64,000 nt of DNA from Actinomycetes bacterium (GTDB lineage: Bacteria > Actinomycetota > Acidimicrobiia > Spongiisociales > UBA5794). Every line of letters starts with the position of its first letter. Position 1 is the first letter of the stretch. A program made the position numbers and the translations under genes. The notes under the pieces are model-generated. The model was not told the origin of the DNA and did no database searches. It saw nothing but the letters and a program-made list of their open reading frames with translations. The stretch covers positions 1 to 64,000 of the forward strand of contig JAHEJX010000005.1 of the NCBI GenBank assembly GCA_024638645.1. Reading direction: 5' to 3'. Below are positions 52,733 to 62,085 of the stretch, in pieces.

Positions 52733-55681
52733 ATGGGTGAACGACGCGTCGCAAGCATATTGATCGGTGCAGTGCTTGCGCTCAGCGCGTGCTCCCCAAC
52801 CGCTGAGCCTCCACCGCAAACAACATCCACGACGACAGCCCCGACGACACAAGCACCAACGACAACAACGTCGACATCACTGGTGCCTGCCCCCATCCTC
52901 GACGGGCAAGGTTCCTATGCCGTCGTTGCCTTCACCAACCACTTGCCGACATTCGGCGAGACCGCCGACGGCACGCCCGACAGGCCATGGGCCAGGCTGC
53001 ACACGACCCGCGACTACATAACCCAGACGCGGCTGCTCGCCGCTTCTGACGCCAAACTCGTGATGAGCTTCTCACCGACATTGCTCGAATCGATAGCTGA
53101 ATCCATCGCAGGCGACCTGGATCACGCAGCCGCCCTCACCGCCAAACGGTCGACGGAGCTGACCGCAGAAGACAGGGCATACATCGACGAAGTGTTCTTC
53201 ACCGCCAGCCCTGACCAGATCGAACGCTTCCCTCGATATCGAGATATCGCAGAGCGGCGCGCCTCCGGTCGGAGTCTGACCAGCTCCGAGTATCGGGACC
53301 TCCAGGTGCTGTTCAACCTGGCGTGGACCAGCCCGCTCCTGCTCCAGGAGGAGCCGCTGCTGACCCTGGCGGCGAAGGGCAGCAACTTCTCTGAAGAAGA
53401 CAAAGCCGTGCTCCTCGACGCGCATCGAGCCACAATGGCCGAGTTCCTCGAGTCCCTCGTCCTTCTCCAGGAGCAAGGCAAACTCGACGTCGCCACGTCT
53501 CCGCTCTACAACCCAACTCTCCCCTTTCTCATTCGAAACAGAATGGACGATGACGCGGTTGACCACATCAGGCGCGGCGCAACCACAAGTGCCGAAGTGC
53601 TCGGTGTCGCTCCGGAAGGTTTTGCGCCGCGAGCGGGATTGATCGATCAGGCCAACGCAGAGTCGATTGCGGCAGCCGGATTCGAGTGGGCAATCCTGGC
53701 GGCACACGAACCGACGCAGCCGGTCCGACTCACCGCCGAAGCGGGAGACCTGCTGGCGCTTCCAGCGGACCGCGTGTTCGCAGACGGAGTGGCCACGAGC
53801 TACTACGAGATGGATCCCCATGCGGCTGCTCTCGACGTGGTGCGTTACATCGAGGCCGCCGTCACCGGCAAGCCGGGAGCGGTGGTGACGCTGCGGGCCG
53901 ACGGAACAGAGCCATGGTCACGATACGAGGATTCTGGCGTCGCCTTTATCGAAAGTTTGCTGCGACAGCTGTCCGCCGCCCAATCGTTCCGACCTGTACT
54001 CGCCTCCGAGATCGATGCCGCCCTCGTCTTCGACGCCGGTCCGTTCCCGCCATTGCCGGACAGCTATCTGAGTGAGCCAGACGAACTGGCCGCCTGGGCA
54101 TATCTCGGCGAGACAAGGCGAGAGTTGTTGCGAGCTCGTCAGGTCGGCACTGTGAGCCGCGCCGACCTCGACGCGGCATACGAGCTGATCCTGCAGGCTC
54201 AAGACACCGAATGGTATTGGTGGTTCGGCGCTGAGCGTTCATCCGGGGAAGACGCCTACTTCGACCGGCTGTTTCGCAGCAAACTCGAAACAGCCTGGAC
54301 CTTGCTCGGCTCCGTAGCCCCAGAGTGGGCCCGCATCCCCCTGTTCGACACCGAAGCTCAGCTACCGACGCGAGTCAACACGCCAACGCCGGCAACAATC
54401 GCAATCGACAATCAAATCCGAGAAGCCGAGTGGTTCGCGGCCGGCCGTTACGAGGAATCCACGTCCGACCTGATCCGGCGGGTCTCCTACACCTTTGACG
54501 AGGAGACGCTCTACATGCGGATTGACTTCACAAGCGAAGTCCTCGGCGACAGTGCACCCGCATTCGACTTGTACTTGGGGGGGCCCAGTGCTGCCGGATC
54601 GGCACTCTCCCCCGACGGCTTTCCCCTCGACTTCGAGCCGGACAGGGTCGTCAGGTGGCGCGCCACCAACCCGGTCCGAGTGACGGGAGCGCAGCCCTAT
54701 CCCGGTCAGGTCACAGGCGACGCCGAGGTAGAGGCCGGGTTCGACGGCGACACCATCGAGTTCGCCATAGGGCTCGATGACATAAGACTTGGGCTGCGCC
54801 CGGGCGACTCGATCGACTTCAGAATCGTGGATGTGTCAGGCGGCCCAGAAAGAGGTGCCTTCCCCCTGGCGGGCCGGGGCAGCTTCGAATACCCCAACCT
54901 GGAACAGGGGACGCCGCTTGCCGAGATTCGGGATCAGGTGCGCGACGACTACGGGCCGGGCCGCTACTCATACGTGGTCGACAGCGAAGTAACTGCGGGA
55001 ACCTATGACCTAGCCGGGCTTGCGGTGCGCCGAATCGGCGGCCCTTCCGAGGCCGATCCCGACGCAGTTGGCCAAATCCAGTTTGAGATCACATTCCGCG
55101 AGCCACTGAACAACCCGTGGAGCGCCCCCGCCGGTTTTTCGCATCAGACGGTTGACCTCTATCTGGAGGCCTACCCGGGAACTGAGACAGGAGCGCAAAG
55201 GCTGCTGCCGGGAAGGGTGGCAGCCACTCCGACCGGAAGCGGATGGGATTACGCGTTTACGATCAACGGGTGGGAGGCCGCGCACTATCTGGCCCGTCCC
55301 TCCGGCGAGGTGACTGAGGTCACAACGGCGCTCAGCTACGCGCTCCTCTCCGATCGGCGCACTCTCCTCGTCACAGTCGACCGCTCCACACTGCCACCAG
55401 GCGATGAGTCGATCTGGCAATACGGTGTTGCGGTACTGGCAAACCAGGCGATTCCCAGCCTTGGCATCCATGGTTTGCGAGCTCTGGCGACAGTGCCCAG
55501 CCGCTTCCGACTGGGCGGCGGCACCGGCGCGGTGAACGATCCCATGCTCATCGACGTGCTCCATCCCGACGCCGGTGTACAGGAGGAAATGCTGACATAC
55601 GAGACCCCCGTCGCTAGCGGCGAGCCAGACTCGATCGACGTGGCCCGATTAGCCATATTGCCCATAGTGGGAGCCCGCTAG
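52733..55681 (+). CDS. Large GH57-like lipoprotein with glucodextranase-like C-terminal region; catalytic Glu missing
   Basis: 982 residues. Signal peptide with lipobox (VLALSAC), then a Thr/Pro-rich linker. Residues 60-450 follow the amylopullulanase-type GH57 pattern (FTNHLPTFGE, PWARLHTTRDY, MSFSPTLLESI, SPLYNPTLPFL, DGTEPWSRY). Where active members have the nucleophile Glu in a PxEG-type motif, this has GFAPRAG with Ala at 301; the Asp of the DG motif is kept (D390). The C-terminal half (about 540-980) resembles glucodextranase-like/carbohydrate-binding beta domains. It may be a cell-surface polysaccharide-binding protein rather than an enzyme. Confidence 0.8.
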   Translation: MGERRVASILIGAVLALSACSPTAEPPPQTTSTTTAPTTQAPTTTTSTSLVPAPILDGQGSYAVVAFTNHLPTFGETADGTPDRPWARLHTTRDYITQTRLLAASDAKLVMSFSPTLLESIAESIAGDLDHAAALTAKRSTELTAEDRAYIDEVFFTASPDQIERFPRYRDIAERRASGRSLTSSEYRDLQVLFNLAWTSPLLLQEEPLLTLAAKGSNFSEEDKAVLLDAHRATMAEFLESLVLLQEQGKLDVATSPLYNPTLPFLIRNRMDDDAVDHIRRGATTSAEVLGVAPEGFAPRAGLIDQANAESIAAAGFEWAILAAHEPTQPVRLTAEAGDLLALPADRVFADGVATSYYEMDPHAAALDVVRYIEAAVTGKPGAVVTLRADGTEPWSRYEDSGVAFIESLLRQLSAAQSFRPVLASEIDAALVFDAGPFPPLPDSYLSEPDELAAWAYLGETRRELLRARQVGTVSRADLDAAYELILQAQDTEWYWWFGAERSSGEDAYFDRLFRSKLETAWTLLGSVAPEWARIPLFDTEAQLPTRVNTPTPATIAIDNQIREAEWFAAGRYEESTSDLIRRVSYTFDEETLYMRIDFTSEVLGDSAPAFDLYLGGPSAAGSALSPDGFPLDFEPDRVVRWRATNPVRVTGAQPYPGQVTGDAEVEAGFDGDTIEFAIGLDDIRLGLRPGDSIDFRIVDVSGGPERGAFPLAGRGSFEYPNLEQGTPLAEIRDQVRDDYGPGRYSYVVDSEVTAGTYDLAGLAVRRIGGPSEADPDAVGQIQFEITFREPLNNPWSAPAGFSHQTVDLYLEAYPGTETGAQRLLPGRVAATPTGSGWDYAFTINGWEAAHYLARPSGEVTEVTTALSYALLSDRRTLLVTVDRSTLPPGDESIWQYGVAVLANQAIPSLGIHGLRALATVPSRFRLGGGTGAVNDPMLIDVLHPDAGVQEEMLTYETPVASGEPDSIDVARLAILPIVGAR

Positions 55682-57003
55682 AGGAGTCCCTTCGCCTTCT
55701 CGCGATCGACTTTGCCGTTCGGCAGCAGAGGCAGGGGGCCGACGACGGTAACCCGCTTGGGAACAGCGTGGCGAGGAATACCGTCGACCGCCGCGAGCAC
55801 TTCGTCTCCGTCGATGTTCTTACCTGAGATCACGGCAACGACCTGCTGGCCCCATTCGTCGTCTTGTAATCCGAACACCACGGCGTCCGTAACTCCGGTG
55901 ACGGCGCATAGGGCTCGCTCGACCAGCTTTGGGTGTACGTTCTCGCCCCCGGAGACAATGACCTCATCGCGACGACCCACCACGACGAGTCGGCCCGAAC
56001 CGTCGAAGAAGCCGAGATCGTTGGTCTGCAGCGGTCCGCGCCGTGCGTCCTCATCGATGTATCCGGGCGAAACAGTTGACCCTTCGATGCTGATCGTGCC
56101 AACGTCCCCCGGCGGAGCATCAACCGTGATCCTCACCCCCGGAAGCGGAAAGCCGACAGTGCCGCGGGATGCAAGCTCTTGCCCTGGCAACACGGTGCAG
56201 GCTTGGGAAGTCGTCTCCGTCATTCCGTAAGTAGGCAGCGCCGGGATCCCGCGCCCCGCTGCGTCGTTGAGCAATGCGTCCGGGACATGGGCTCCCCCAA
56301 CGAGCATCCCGCGCAGTCGGGGCGCATCGAAAGGCATCGCCAGCAGCCGCCGCAGCATCGTGGGCACGACGCTGGTCCAGCACACGTCTTGTGCCAACGC
56401 GGCGGCAAACGTATCGGCAGCAAAACCGTCTTGAATGATCACAGCGCCTCCGTCGTGGGCTGCCCGCCACAGCATTGCCAGGCCTGCGACGTGGTGCAGC
56501 GGCATGGCAAGCAGCCAGACGTCCTCTCGGCGTGAACCGAGGTGCAACTGGGAAGCAAAGGCGGCGGCGACGACATTGCCAAACGTGAGGACAACGCCGC
56601 GAGGCGAGCCCGAGCTACCAGATGTCGCCACGACGTACGCCGGCGCATTGGGAACCGGCTGCCGGTCGGCACGAATTGCCTCTTCCTGTGCGGGCCATCC
56701 CAGGGTTGCCCCCAGGCGTGCGGCCATATCGGCAGCCTCGCCAACACCGAGCGCCGGATCGATCGGCACTGCAATGCCCCCGCCCCGCGGGATCCCCCAG
56801 AGGGCTGCCACGGTGCCTGGTGTCATCTCGGCTCGAAATGCGACCCGTTCGCCGGCCGGCACCCTGCCGGCAATCTCGGAAGCGGCATAGTCGAGCTCGG
56901 CAAAGGTCCATTCGCCCGCCGTAGAGCGCAGAGCGACTGCTTCCGGCCAGGTTCCGGCAGCAGTCGCAAGCAAGTCCTGGGGAGTCGTATCGTCCATGTG
57001 CAT
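55678..57003 (-). CDS. menE: O-succinylbenzoate-CoA ligase
   Basis: 441 residues. Acyl-activating (AMP-forming) enzyme: ATSGSSGSPRGVVLTFGNV (phosphate loop), PTYGMTETTSQAC, GDVGTISIEGSTVSPGYID, NDLGFFDGSGRLVVVGRRDEVIVSGGENVHPKLVE, and C-terminal LPNGKVDREKAK with the catalytic lysine. Length and the menaquinone gene context support MenE over a fatty-acyl ligase. The ATG at 57003 is chosen; the frame opens earlier, but those codons overlap menB. Converts OSB to OSB-CoA. Confidence 0.9.
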   Translation of the reverse strand: MHMDDTTPQDLLATAAGTWPEAVALRSTAGEWTFAELDYAASEIAGRVPAGERVAFRAEMTPGTVAALWGIPRGGGIAVPIDPALGVGEAADMAARLGATLGWPAQEEAIRADRQPVPNAPAYVVATSGSSGSPRGVVLTFGNVVAAAFASQLHLGSRREDVWLLAMPLHHVAGLAMLWRAAHDGGAVIIQDGFAADTFAAALAQDVCWTSVVPTMLRRLLAMPFDAPRLRGMLVGGAHVPDALLNDAAGRGIPALPTYGMTETTSQACTVLPGQELASRGTVGFPLPGVRITVDAPPGDVGTISIEGSTVSPGYIDEDARRGPLQTNDLGFFDGSGRLVVVGRRDEVIVSGGENVHPKLVERALCAVTGVTDAVVFGLQDDEWGQQVVAVISGKNIDGDEVLAAVDGIPRHAVPKRVTVVGPLPLLPNGKVDREKAKGLL

Positions 57004-57046
57004 CACTACAGTATCGACCCGACCCACAACGCAGGATCGGGAGATC

Positions 57047-57949
57047 GTGTCCACAGCAGCGATATCTGACATCTTTGACCCTGCGGCGTGGACCGCAGTG
57101 CCGGGTTTCGACTTCACAGACATCACATATCACCGCGCCAATGATGTCGGCGCCGTCCGTGTTGCATTCAACAGGCCGGAGGTGCGCAACGCCTTCCGTC
57201 CCCACACCGTGGATGAGCTCTATCGGGCACTCGACCACGCCCGCATGACGTCGTCCGTCGGGTGTGTCTTGCTCACGGGCAACGGGCCGTCCCCCAAGGA
57301 TGGCGGCTGGGCGTTCTGCTCGGGTGGCGACCAACGGATCAGGGGCAAGGACGGCTACCAATACGAAGGCGAAAACGGACCGGATCCGGCTCGCCTCGGG
57401 CGCCTTCACATCCTGGAAGTACAGCGACTGATCAGGTTTATGCCCAAAGTCGTCATCGCCGTCGTCCCCGGCTGGGCGGTCGGTGGCGGCCACAGCCTGC
57501 ACGTGGTGTGCGATCTCACCTTGGCGTCACGCGAACACGCCGTTTTCAAACAGACGGATGCAGACGTCGCCAGCTTCGACGGCGGTTACGGCTCGGCGCT
57601 GCTGGCACGCCAGGTTGGGCAGAAACGTGCCAGGGAGATCTTTTTTCTCGGCCGCGACTATTCGGCTCAGGACGCTCACGACATGGGAATGGTCAACGCA
57701 GTGGTTGCGCACGCCGAATTGGAAGCGACAGCGCTGCAATGGGCCGACGAGATCACAGCCAAGTCGCCCACCGCACAACGAATGCTGAAGTTCGCCTTCA
57801 ACCTCCCCGACGACGGAATGGTCGGCCAGCAGATCTTTGCCGGCGAGGCGACTCGACTCGCTTATGGCACAGGGGAAGCCGACGAGGGGCGCAGGGCGTT
57901 TCTCGACAAGCGGGAGCAGGACTACTCCGAGTTTCCCTGGCACTTCTGA
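57047..57949 (+). CDS. menB: 1,4-dihydroxy-2-naphthoyl-CoA synthase
   Basis: 300 residues, crotonase family. NRPEVRNAFRPHTVDELYRALDHAR; LTGNGPSPKDGGWAFCSGGDQRIRGKDGYQY; VVPGWAVGGGHSLHVVCDLTLAS; DADVASFDGGYGSALLARQVGQKRAREIFFLGRDYSAQDAHDMGMVNAVV. It cyclises OSB-CoA to DHNA-CoA in menaquinone synthesis. The GTG at 57047 follows GGGAG. It is divergent from menE; menA starts 1 nt after its stop. Confidence 0.95.
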   Translation: MSTAAISDIFDPAAWTAVPGFDFTDITYHRANDVGAVRVAFNRPEVRNAFRPHTVDELYRALDHARMTSSVGCVLLTGNGPSPKDGGWAFCSGGDQRIRGKDGYQYEGENGPDPARLGRLHILEVQRLIRFMPKVVIAVVPGWAVGGGHSLHVVCDLTLASREHAVFKQTDADVASFDGGYGSALLARQVGQKRAREIFFLGRDYSAQDAHDMGMVNAVVAHAELEATALQWADEITAKSPTAQRMLKFAFNLPDDGMVGQQIFAGEATRLAYGTGEADEGRRAFLDKREQDYSEFPWHF

Positions 57950-57950
57950 C

Positions 57951-58835
57951 ATGCTGGGAGCCTGGACGCTGGCTGCTCGCCCGGCAACCCTGTGGGCGGC
58001 CGTCGCCCCGCTGCTGATTGCCGGATCGCTCGCAGCCCGCGACGACGTCTTCGAGTGGGTCCGCTTCCTCGTTGCCATGCTCGGGGCCATCGCAATCCAG
58101 ATCGGCGTCAACTTCGCGAACGACGTCGCCGACGCAGCCAAGGGAGCCGACACAGCAGCTCGTATCGGCCCGACTCGGGCGGTCGCCTCCGGCCTGCTGA
58201 CCAGTCGGCAGATGTGGACGGGAGTCGTGGCGGCCTTCGGAGTCGCTGCGCTCTGCGGCGTTTACCTGATAGCAGTGGCAGGCTGGGTGATCGCGATCAT
58301 CGGCGTGGCTTCGATCCTGGCAGCCCTCGGCTACACGAACGGCCCCAACCCCTACGGATATCGAGGCCTCGGCGAGGCATTCGTATTCGTATTCTTCGGG
58401 CTGGTGGCCACGGTCGGAGCCCGGTATGTGTTCGATAGAACGGCGCCTCTGGACGCATGGCTGGCCGGAACGGCGATGGGCTTGCTGGCCACCGCAATCC
58501 TGCTGGCCAACAACGTCAGAGACATCGAGACCGACGCAATGTCGGGCAAGCAGACTCTGGTGGTCAGAGTCGGGCGACAGGGCGGAGTCGCCATCTACAA
58601 CGCAGCAGTGGCCGGGGCCTACGCCGTGGTTCTTCTCGCTGTGGCCTCCGGTTGGCTGGCGGCATGGACGCTCATCAGCCTGGCGACCATCCCGCTTGCC
58701 GTCCCGCTCATGCGGACATTGCGGAAGGAGACCTCGGGACCACCTTTGATCGCGGTCTTGAAGGGCACGGCCCGCCTCCAGCTGCTGGTTGGAATCCTGA
58801 TCAGCGCCGGGGTGCTGCTGGATCGCTACCTGTAA
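57951..58835 (+). CDS. menA: 1,4-dihydroxy-2-naphthoate polyprenyltransferase
   Basis: 294 residues, about nine membrane helices, UbiA superfamily. The first Asp-rich motif NFANDVADAAKGADTAARIGPTRAVASGLLT and the second NNVRDIETDAMSGKQTLVVRVG are MenA-type. It attaches the polyprenyl chain to DHNA in the membrane. The ATG at 57951 follows the menB stop by 1 nt, so the two are coupled. Its end overlaps the next, convergent gene by 35 nt. Confidence 0.94.
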   Translation: MLGAWTLAARPATLWAAVAPLLIAGSLAARDDVFEWVRFLVAMLGAIAIQIGVNFANDVADAAKGADTAARIGPTRAVASGLLTSRQMWTGVVAAFGVAALCGVYLIAVAGWVIAIIGVASILAALGYTNGPNPYGYRGLGEAFVFVFFGLVATVGARYVFDRTAPLDAWLAGTAMGLLATAILLANNVRDIETDAMSGKQTLVVRVGRQGGVAIYNAAVAGAYAVVLLAVASGWLAAWTLISLATIPLAVPLMRTLRKETSGPPLIAVLKGTARLQLLVGILISAGVLLDRYL

Positions 58836-59085
58836 CAGAAGCAATATCGCTCCGGCCTGAGCGGAACCCGATGAAGCCACCAATTGCGGCGCCGAGGATC
58901 GTGATGGCGCCGGCTAGGTATGAAGCGGCAACGGCCTCGGCCTCAATCGCTGCGACACCCCAGATCCACGACGCCACCAGCGCACCGACCGCAATGCCGA
59001 ACGAGGCGCCAACTGCCACCCCAAGCACGGTCTTGCCGAAGCGCAGCAGACGGATGCGGGTTGACGGAGATAACGGGAAGCTCAC
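58801..59085 (-). CDS. Hypothetical small membrane protein, divergent from menD
   Basis: 94 residues with two glycine-rich membrane helices at about 16-44 and 55-73 (GKTVLGVAVGASFGIAVGALVASWIWG; LAGAITILGAAIGGFIGF) and a basic N-terminus. It starts at GTG 59085, inside the 34-bp palindrome. Its 3' end overlaps menA by 35 nt. No family; the sequence looks like a genuine glycine-zipper-like membrane protein, but no enzyme motif is seen. Confidence 0.65.
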   Translation of the reverse strand: MSFPLSPSTRIRLLRFGKTVLGVAVGASFGIAVGALVASWIWGVAAIEAEAVAASYLAGAITILGAAIGGFIGFRSGRSDIASVTGSDPAAPRR

Positions 59086-59113
59086 GTGGCAACGTTAACG
59101 TTGCCACGTGAGC
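59080..59113. promoter_or_regulatory. 34-bp perfect palindrome joining two divergent GTG starts
   Basis: The left half GCTCACGTGGCAACGTT is followed by its exact reverse complement with no spacer (centre between 59096 and 59097). It contains both GTG start codons: 59085 (minus) and 59108 (plus, menD), placed symmetrically, each reading GTGAGC. No Shine-Dalgarno stands before either, so leaderless transcripts or reassigned starts are possible. It may bind a dimeric regulator or form a cruciform. Confidence 0.7.
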
Positions 59114-60787
59114 AGCCAGCCACAGTTCGCCTTCTGCAGCGCCCTTGTCGATGCGCTCGTCGCCAATGGAGTTCGCCACGCCGCAGTGAGCCCTGGGTCG
59201 CGCAATACGCCGCTCTTGGTTGCTCTGGGTGCTCATCGAGGCATCGATCTGACGGTGCACCACGATGAACGCACCGGCGCTTTCTTCGCCCTCGGCCTGG
59301 CCAAGGCCACCGGCCGGCCGACCGTGCTGTGCTGTACCTCCGGCACGGCGGCGACCGAATACATGCCGGCGATAACCGAAGCCCGCATGGCCCACGTTCC
59401 CCTGGTCGTTCTCACCGCAGATCGGCCGCCAGAACTGCAGGATCGGGGTGCTCCGCAGACCATCAATCAGACCAATCTCTATGGACCGTCCGCCAAGTGG
59501 TTCTACGACACCGGAGTTCCGGAGACAGACGCCACCGCCGACGCCGCCCACCTCGCCAGACAGGCTGTGTCTACCTCGATAGAGGCACCTGCCGGGCCCG
59601 TGCACATCAATGTGCCTCTGCGCGAGCCGCTGGTGCCCAGCGAACCGATCGTGCCGGTACCAGCTGCGACAGCGGCGGCTTTGCCCACAGTGACTCGACC
59701 CATCGCAGATGAACCGGCTCTCAGGAGCACAGCAGAGATCATCAGGGAGAAACGGGTGGCCTTCATTGCCGGCCAGACACCGACCCGCAACGCCGGCTCA
59801 GCCATTTTGGAGCTCGCCGAGGCCAGCGACGGCATTGTGTTTGCCGACCCACAGTCTGATGCGAGATTCAACGGCGCCGACCATCCCAGACTCGTATCTC
59901 TCGGTGATCTGCTCATCGCATCAGGCGTGGATCTGCCCGCTCCGGAAGCAATCGTCCATTTCGGCGCAATCCATACGTCGAAACCTCTCAACGAGTGGAT
60001 CGCCGCCCTCGGGGTGCCTCTGATTCACGTCCACAACGGACAGTGGCACGACCCCCTCGGGGTCGCAACATCCGTGGTGTTCGCAGAGCCTGCCACAACC
60101 GCCACTCAGCTGGCCAAGCTGGCGCAACCTCCGGCCCGCTCGTTTGCCGAGCAATGGCGAGTCGCAGACGACCGCGCATCCTCCAGCCTGACTGCCATCC
60201 CCCCGGGCTCCGAGCCCGATGTCGCCCGCACAGTCGTCGACGCCATGACGAGCAGTTCGGTCCTGGTCGCCGGATCTTCGATGCCTATTCGGCTTGTTGA
60301 CAGCTACGCGGTCCGCAGGAACAGTCCGCTGCAGGTGATCTCCAACCGCGGCGCCAACGGTATCGACGGCACGATTGCCACGACGCTCGGGGTAGCGGCG
60401 GCGGGTCCGGCCGTGACCGCGTTCATCGGCGATCTGACTGCGTTGGCCGATGTCGGCTCTCTCGCTGCCCTCGCCACCAGTGAAGCATCGGTGACGCTGG
60501 TCGTCCTCAACAACGACGGCGGCGGCATCTTCGATTTCCTGCCACAGTCCGACGAAACCCGCGTTTCCTCAGACGTCTACCGCAGCTTGATCAAGGTACC
60601 GCACGGACTATCTCTGGCCGCGATCGCATCAGGGTTCGGACTCGATGCTACGAGGGCCGCAACGGTTGCCGACCTCCGTGAGCTGCTGACCGGACAAGCA
60701 AAGGGACCTCGGCTAATCGAGATCGACGTTGCGAGCGGCACGGGACCACAGGCCCGTCTGGCCGTTCTGGACGCGATCCGCAGCTAG
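59108..60787 (+). CDS. menD: 2-succinyl-5-enolpyruvyl-6-hydroxy-3-cyclohexene-1-carboxylate synthase
   Basis: 559 residues, ThDP-dependent. FCSALVDALVANGVRHAAVSPGSRNTPL is the MenD N-terminal signature; HHDERTGAFFALGLAKATGRPTVLCCTSGTAATEYMPAITEARM contains the catalytic Glu; and RGANGIDGTIATTLG with FIGDLTALADVGSLAAL and NNDGGGIFDFLPQ close the cofactor region. Converts isochorismate and 2-oxoglutarate to SEPHCHC. It starts at GTG 59108 within the palindrome, matching the family start, and ends in CTAG shared with menF. Confidence 0.95.
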   Translation: MSSQPQFAFCSALVDALVANGVRHAAVSPGSRNTPLLVALGAHRGIDLTVHHDERTGAFFALGLAKATGRPTVLCCTSGTAATEYMPAITEARMAHVPLVVLTADRPPELQDRGAPQTINQTNLYGPSAKWFYDTGVPETDATADAAHLARQAVSTSIEAPAGPVHINVPLREPLVPSEPIVPVPAATAAALPTVTRPIADEPALRSTAEIIREKRVAFIAGQTPTRNAGSAILELAEASDGIVFADPQSDARFNGADHPRLVSLGDLLIASGVDLPAPEAIVHFGAIHTSKPLNEWIAALGVPLIHVHNGQWHDPLGVATSVVFAEPATTATQLAKLAQPPARSFAEQWRVADDRASSSLTAIPPGSEPDVARTVVDAMTSSSVLVAGSSMPIRLVDSYAVRRNSPLQVISNRGANGIDGTIATTLGVAAAGPAVTAFIGDLTALADVGSLAALATSEASVTLVVLNNDGGGIFDFLPQSDETRVSSDVYRSLIKVPHGLSLAAIASGFGLDATRAATVADLRELLTGQAKGPRLIEIDVASGTGPQARLAVLDAIRS

Positions 60788-62076
60788 GTGGCGGTCAGTA
60801 GATTCAGCATCGGCCGAAACTTGAGCCGCGTCTCATTCAGCTCGGCTTCGGGATTCGAGTCGGCGACTATGCCGGCCCCCGCATAGAGACGAGAGACGTT
60901 GCCCACTACCAGCGCACACCGCAGCGGGATGGCGAAAGTAGCGTCACCATCTGCAGTGATGAAGCCGATGCCGCCGGTATACCAGCCGCGATCGATCCCC
61001 TCGGCCTTGTCGACGAAAGCCAGAGCCTCAGCCCGGGGGGTGCCGCCCACTGCCGGGGTCGGATGAAGCGCCTCAACCAGCTGAAACGGACCGACATCGT
61101 CGACGAGGCTGCCTCGGATCTCGCTGGAGAGGTGCTGAACTGTCGCCATGCGACGTAACGATGGCGCCGCGGGCAATACAAGGCCATCGACAAACGGGCC
61201 GAGGCGTTCTGCAATATCTTGGACCACGAGCGCGTGCTCTTCGCGATCCTTGGCAGAGTGCATCAGGGCCTCTCCGACAGCGCGATCGTCTGCGTCGCCC
61301 TCGCCACGGCGGGCCGAGCCTGCCAACGGGTTGACGCGCACCGTTGGGCCGGTCGCCTCGAGTAGCAGCTCGGGCGACGCCCCGAAAAAGACCGCACTTC
61401 CCGCCTGCCACACGAACACGTAGCACTGTGGGTAGGCCGCCCGCAGAAAATCGACAAGGTCAAAAGGGTGCGGCGTGTATTCGGTAATTACGTCGACGCT
61501 ACGGCTCAGTACGACCTTCGACAGTGAACCCTGGGCAATCGCCCCGATGGCTTCTTCAACCTCGCTACGCCAATCAGAAGAACTCGGGCGGGCGACCACC
61601 GTGTGGTCGCCCGGCTCGAACTCCTCCGGCGCCGGCGGCGCGCTCAAGCCGGCAAGCAGCTCGATCATGTCGGACGTCGAGCTGGTCGGCCCACTACGAA
61701 TCACCATCCGGCCACCGCCATCGTCGGCCAACAACGTGACTTGGGGCACGATCAGCTCGGCGCTCGGGAAACTCTCCCACTCGCTGCTGCTGGCACCGTC
61801 TGGCCGGAATGAGAAACCGGCAAATGCCTGCTTTCCCGGAACAGCGCCGAGTGCCTGCTCCATCGATGAAAAACGGTTCTCGCCGGATGCCGTTGCCCGC
61901 CAAGAAATGCCGAGACCAAGCCGCTTCGCGCCATCGGGACTGCAAAAGAGCTGAACCGTCGAAAAGAGCGGACCTGCAGCACGCGCCAGGGCAACCGGGT
62001 CGGCCGTGGTCGCAATGTCGATCACGTCCCCAGAGGCAGCGCGCATGGCAGCGATTTCATCGGCTGGAAAAAGCAC
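60784..62076 (-). CDS. menF: Isochorismate synthase
   Basis: 430 residues of the chorismate-utilising enzyme family. The C-terminal catalytic domain has VFVWQAGSAVFFGASPELLLEATGPTVRVNPLAGSARRGEGDADD, MHSAKDREEHALVVQDIAERLGPF, LHPTPAVGGTPRAEALAFVDKAEGIDRGWYTGGIGFI, and ALVVGNVSRLYAGAGIVADSNPEAELNETRLKFRPML. The family and the men cluster point to isochorismate synthase (first menaquinone step) rather than siderophore synthesis. Convergent with menD. Confidence 0.93.
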   Translation of the reverse strand: MLFPADEIAAMRAASGDVIDIATTADPVALARAAGPLFSTVQLFCSPDGAKRLGLGISWRATASGENRFSSMEQALGAVPGKQAFAGFSFRPDGASSSEWESFPSAELIVPQVTLLADDGGGRMVIRSGPTSSTSDMIELLAGLSAPPAPEEFEPGDHTVVARPSSSDWRSEVEEAIGAIAQGSLSKVVLSRSVDVITEYTPHPFDLVDFLRAAYPQCYVFVWQAGSAVFFGASPELLLEATGPTVRVNPLAGSARRGEGDADDRAVGEALMHSAKDREEHALVVQDIAERLGPFVDGLVLPAAPSLRRMATVQHLSSEIRGSLVDDVGPFQLVEALHPTPAVGGTPRAEALAFVDKAEGIDRGWYTGGIGFITADGDATFAIPLRCALVVGNVSRLYAGAGIVADSNPEAELNETRLKFRPMLNLLTAT

Positions 62077-62085
62077 GCCGGGAGG

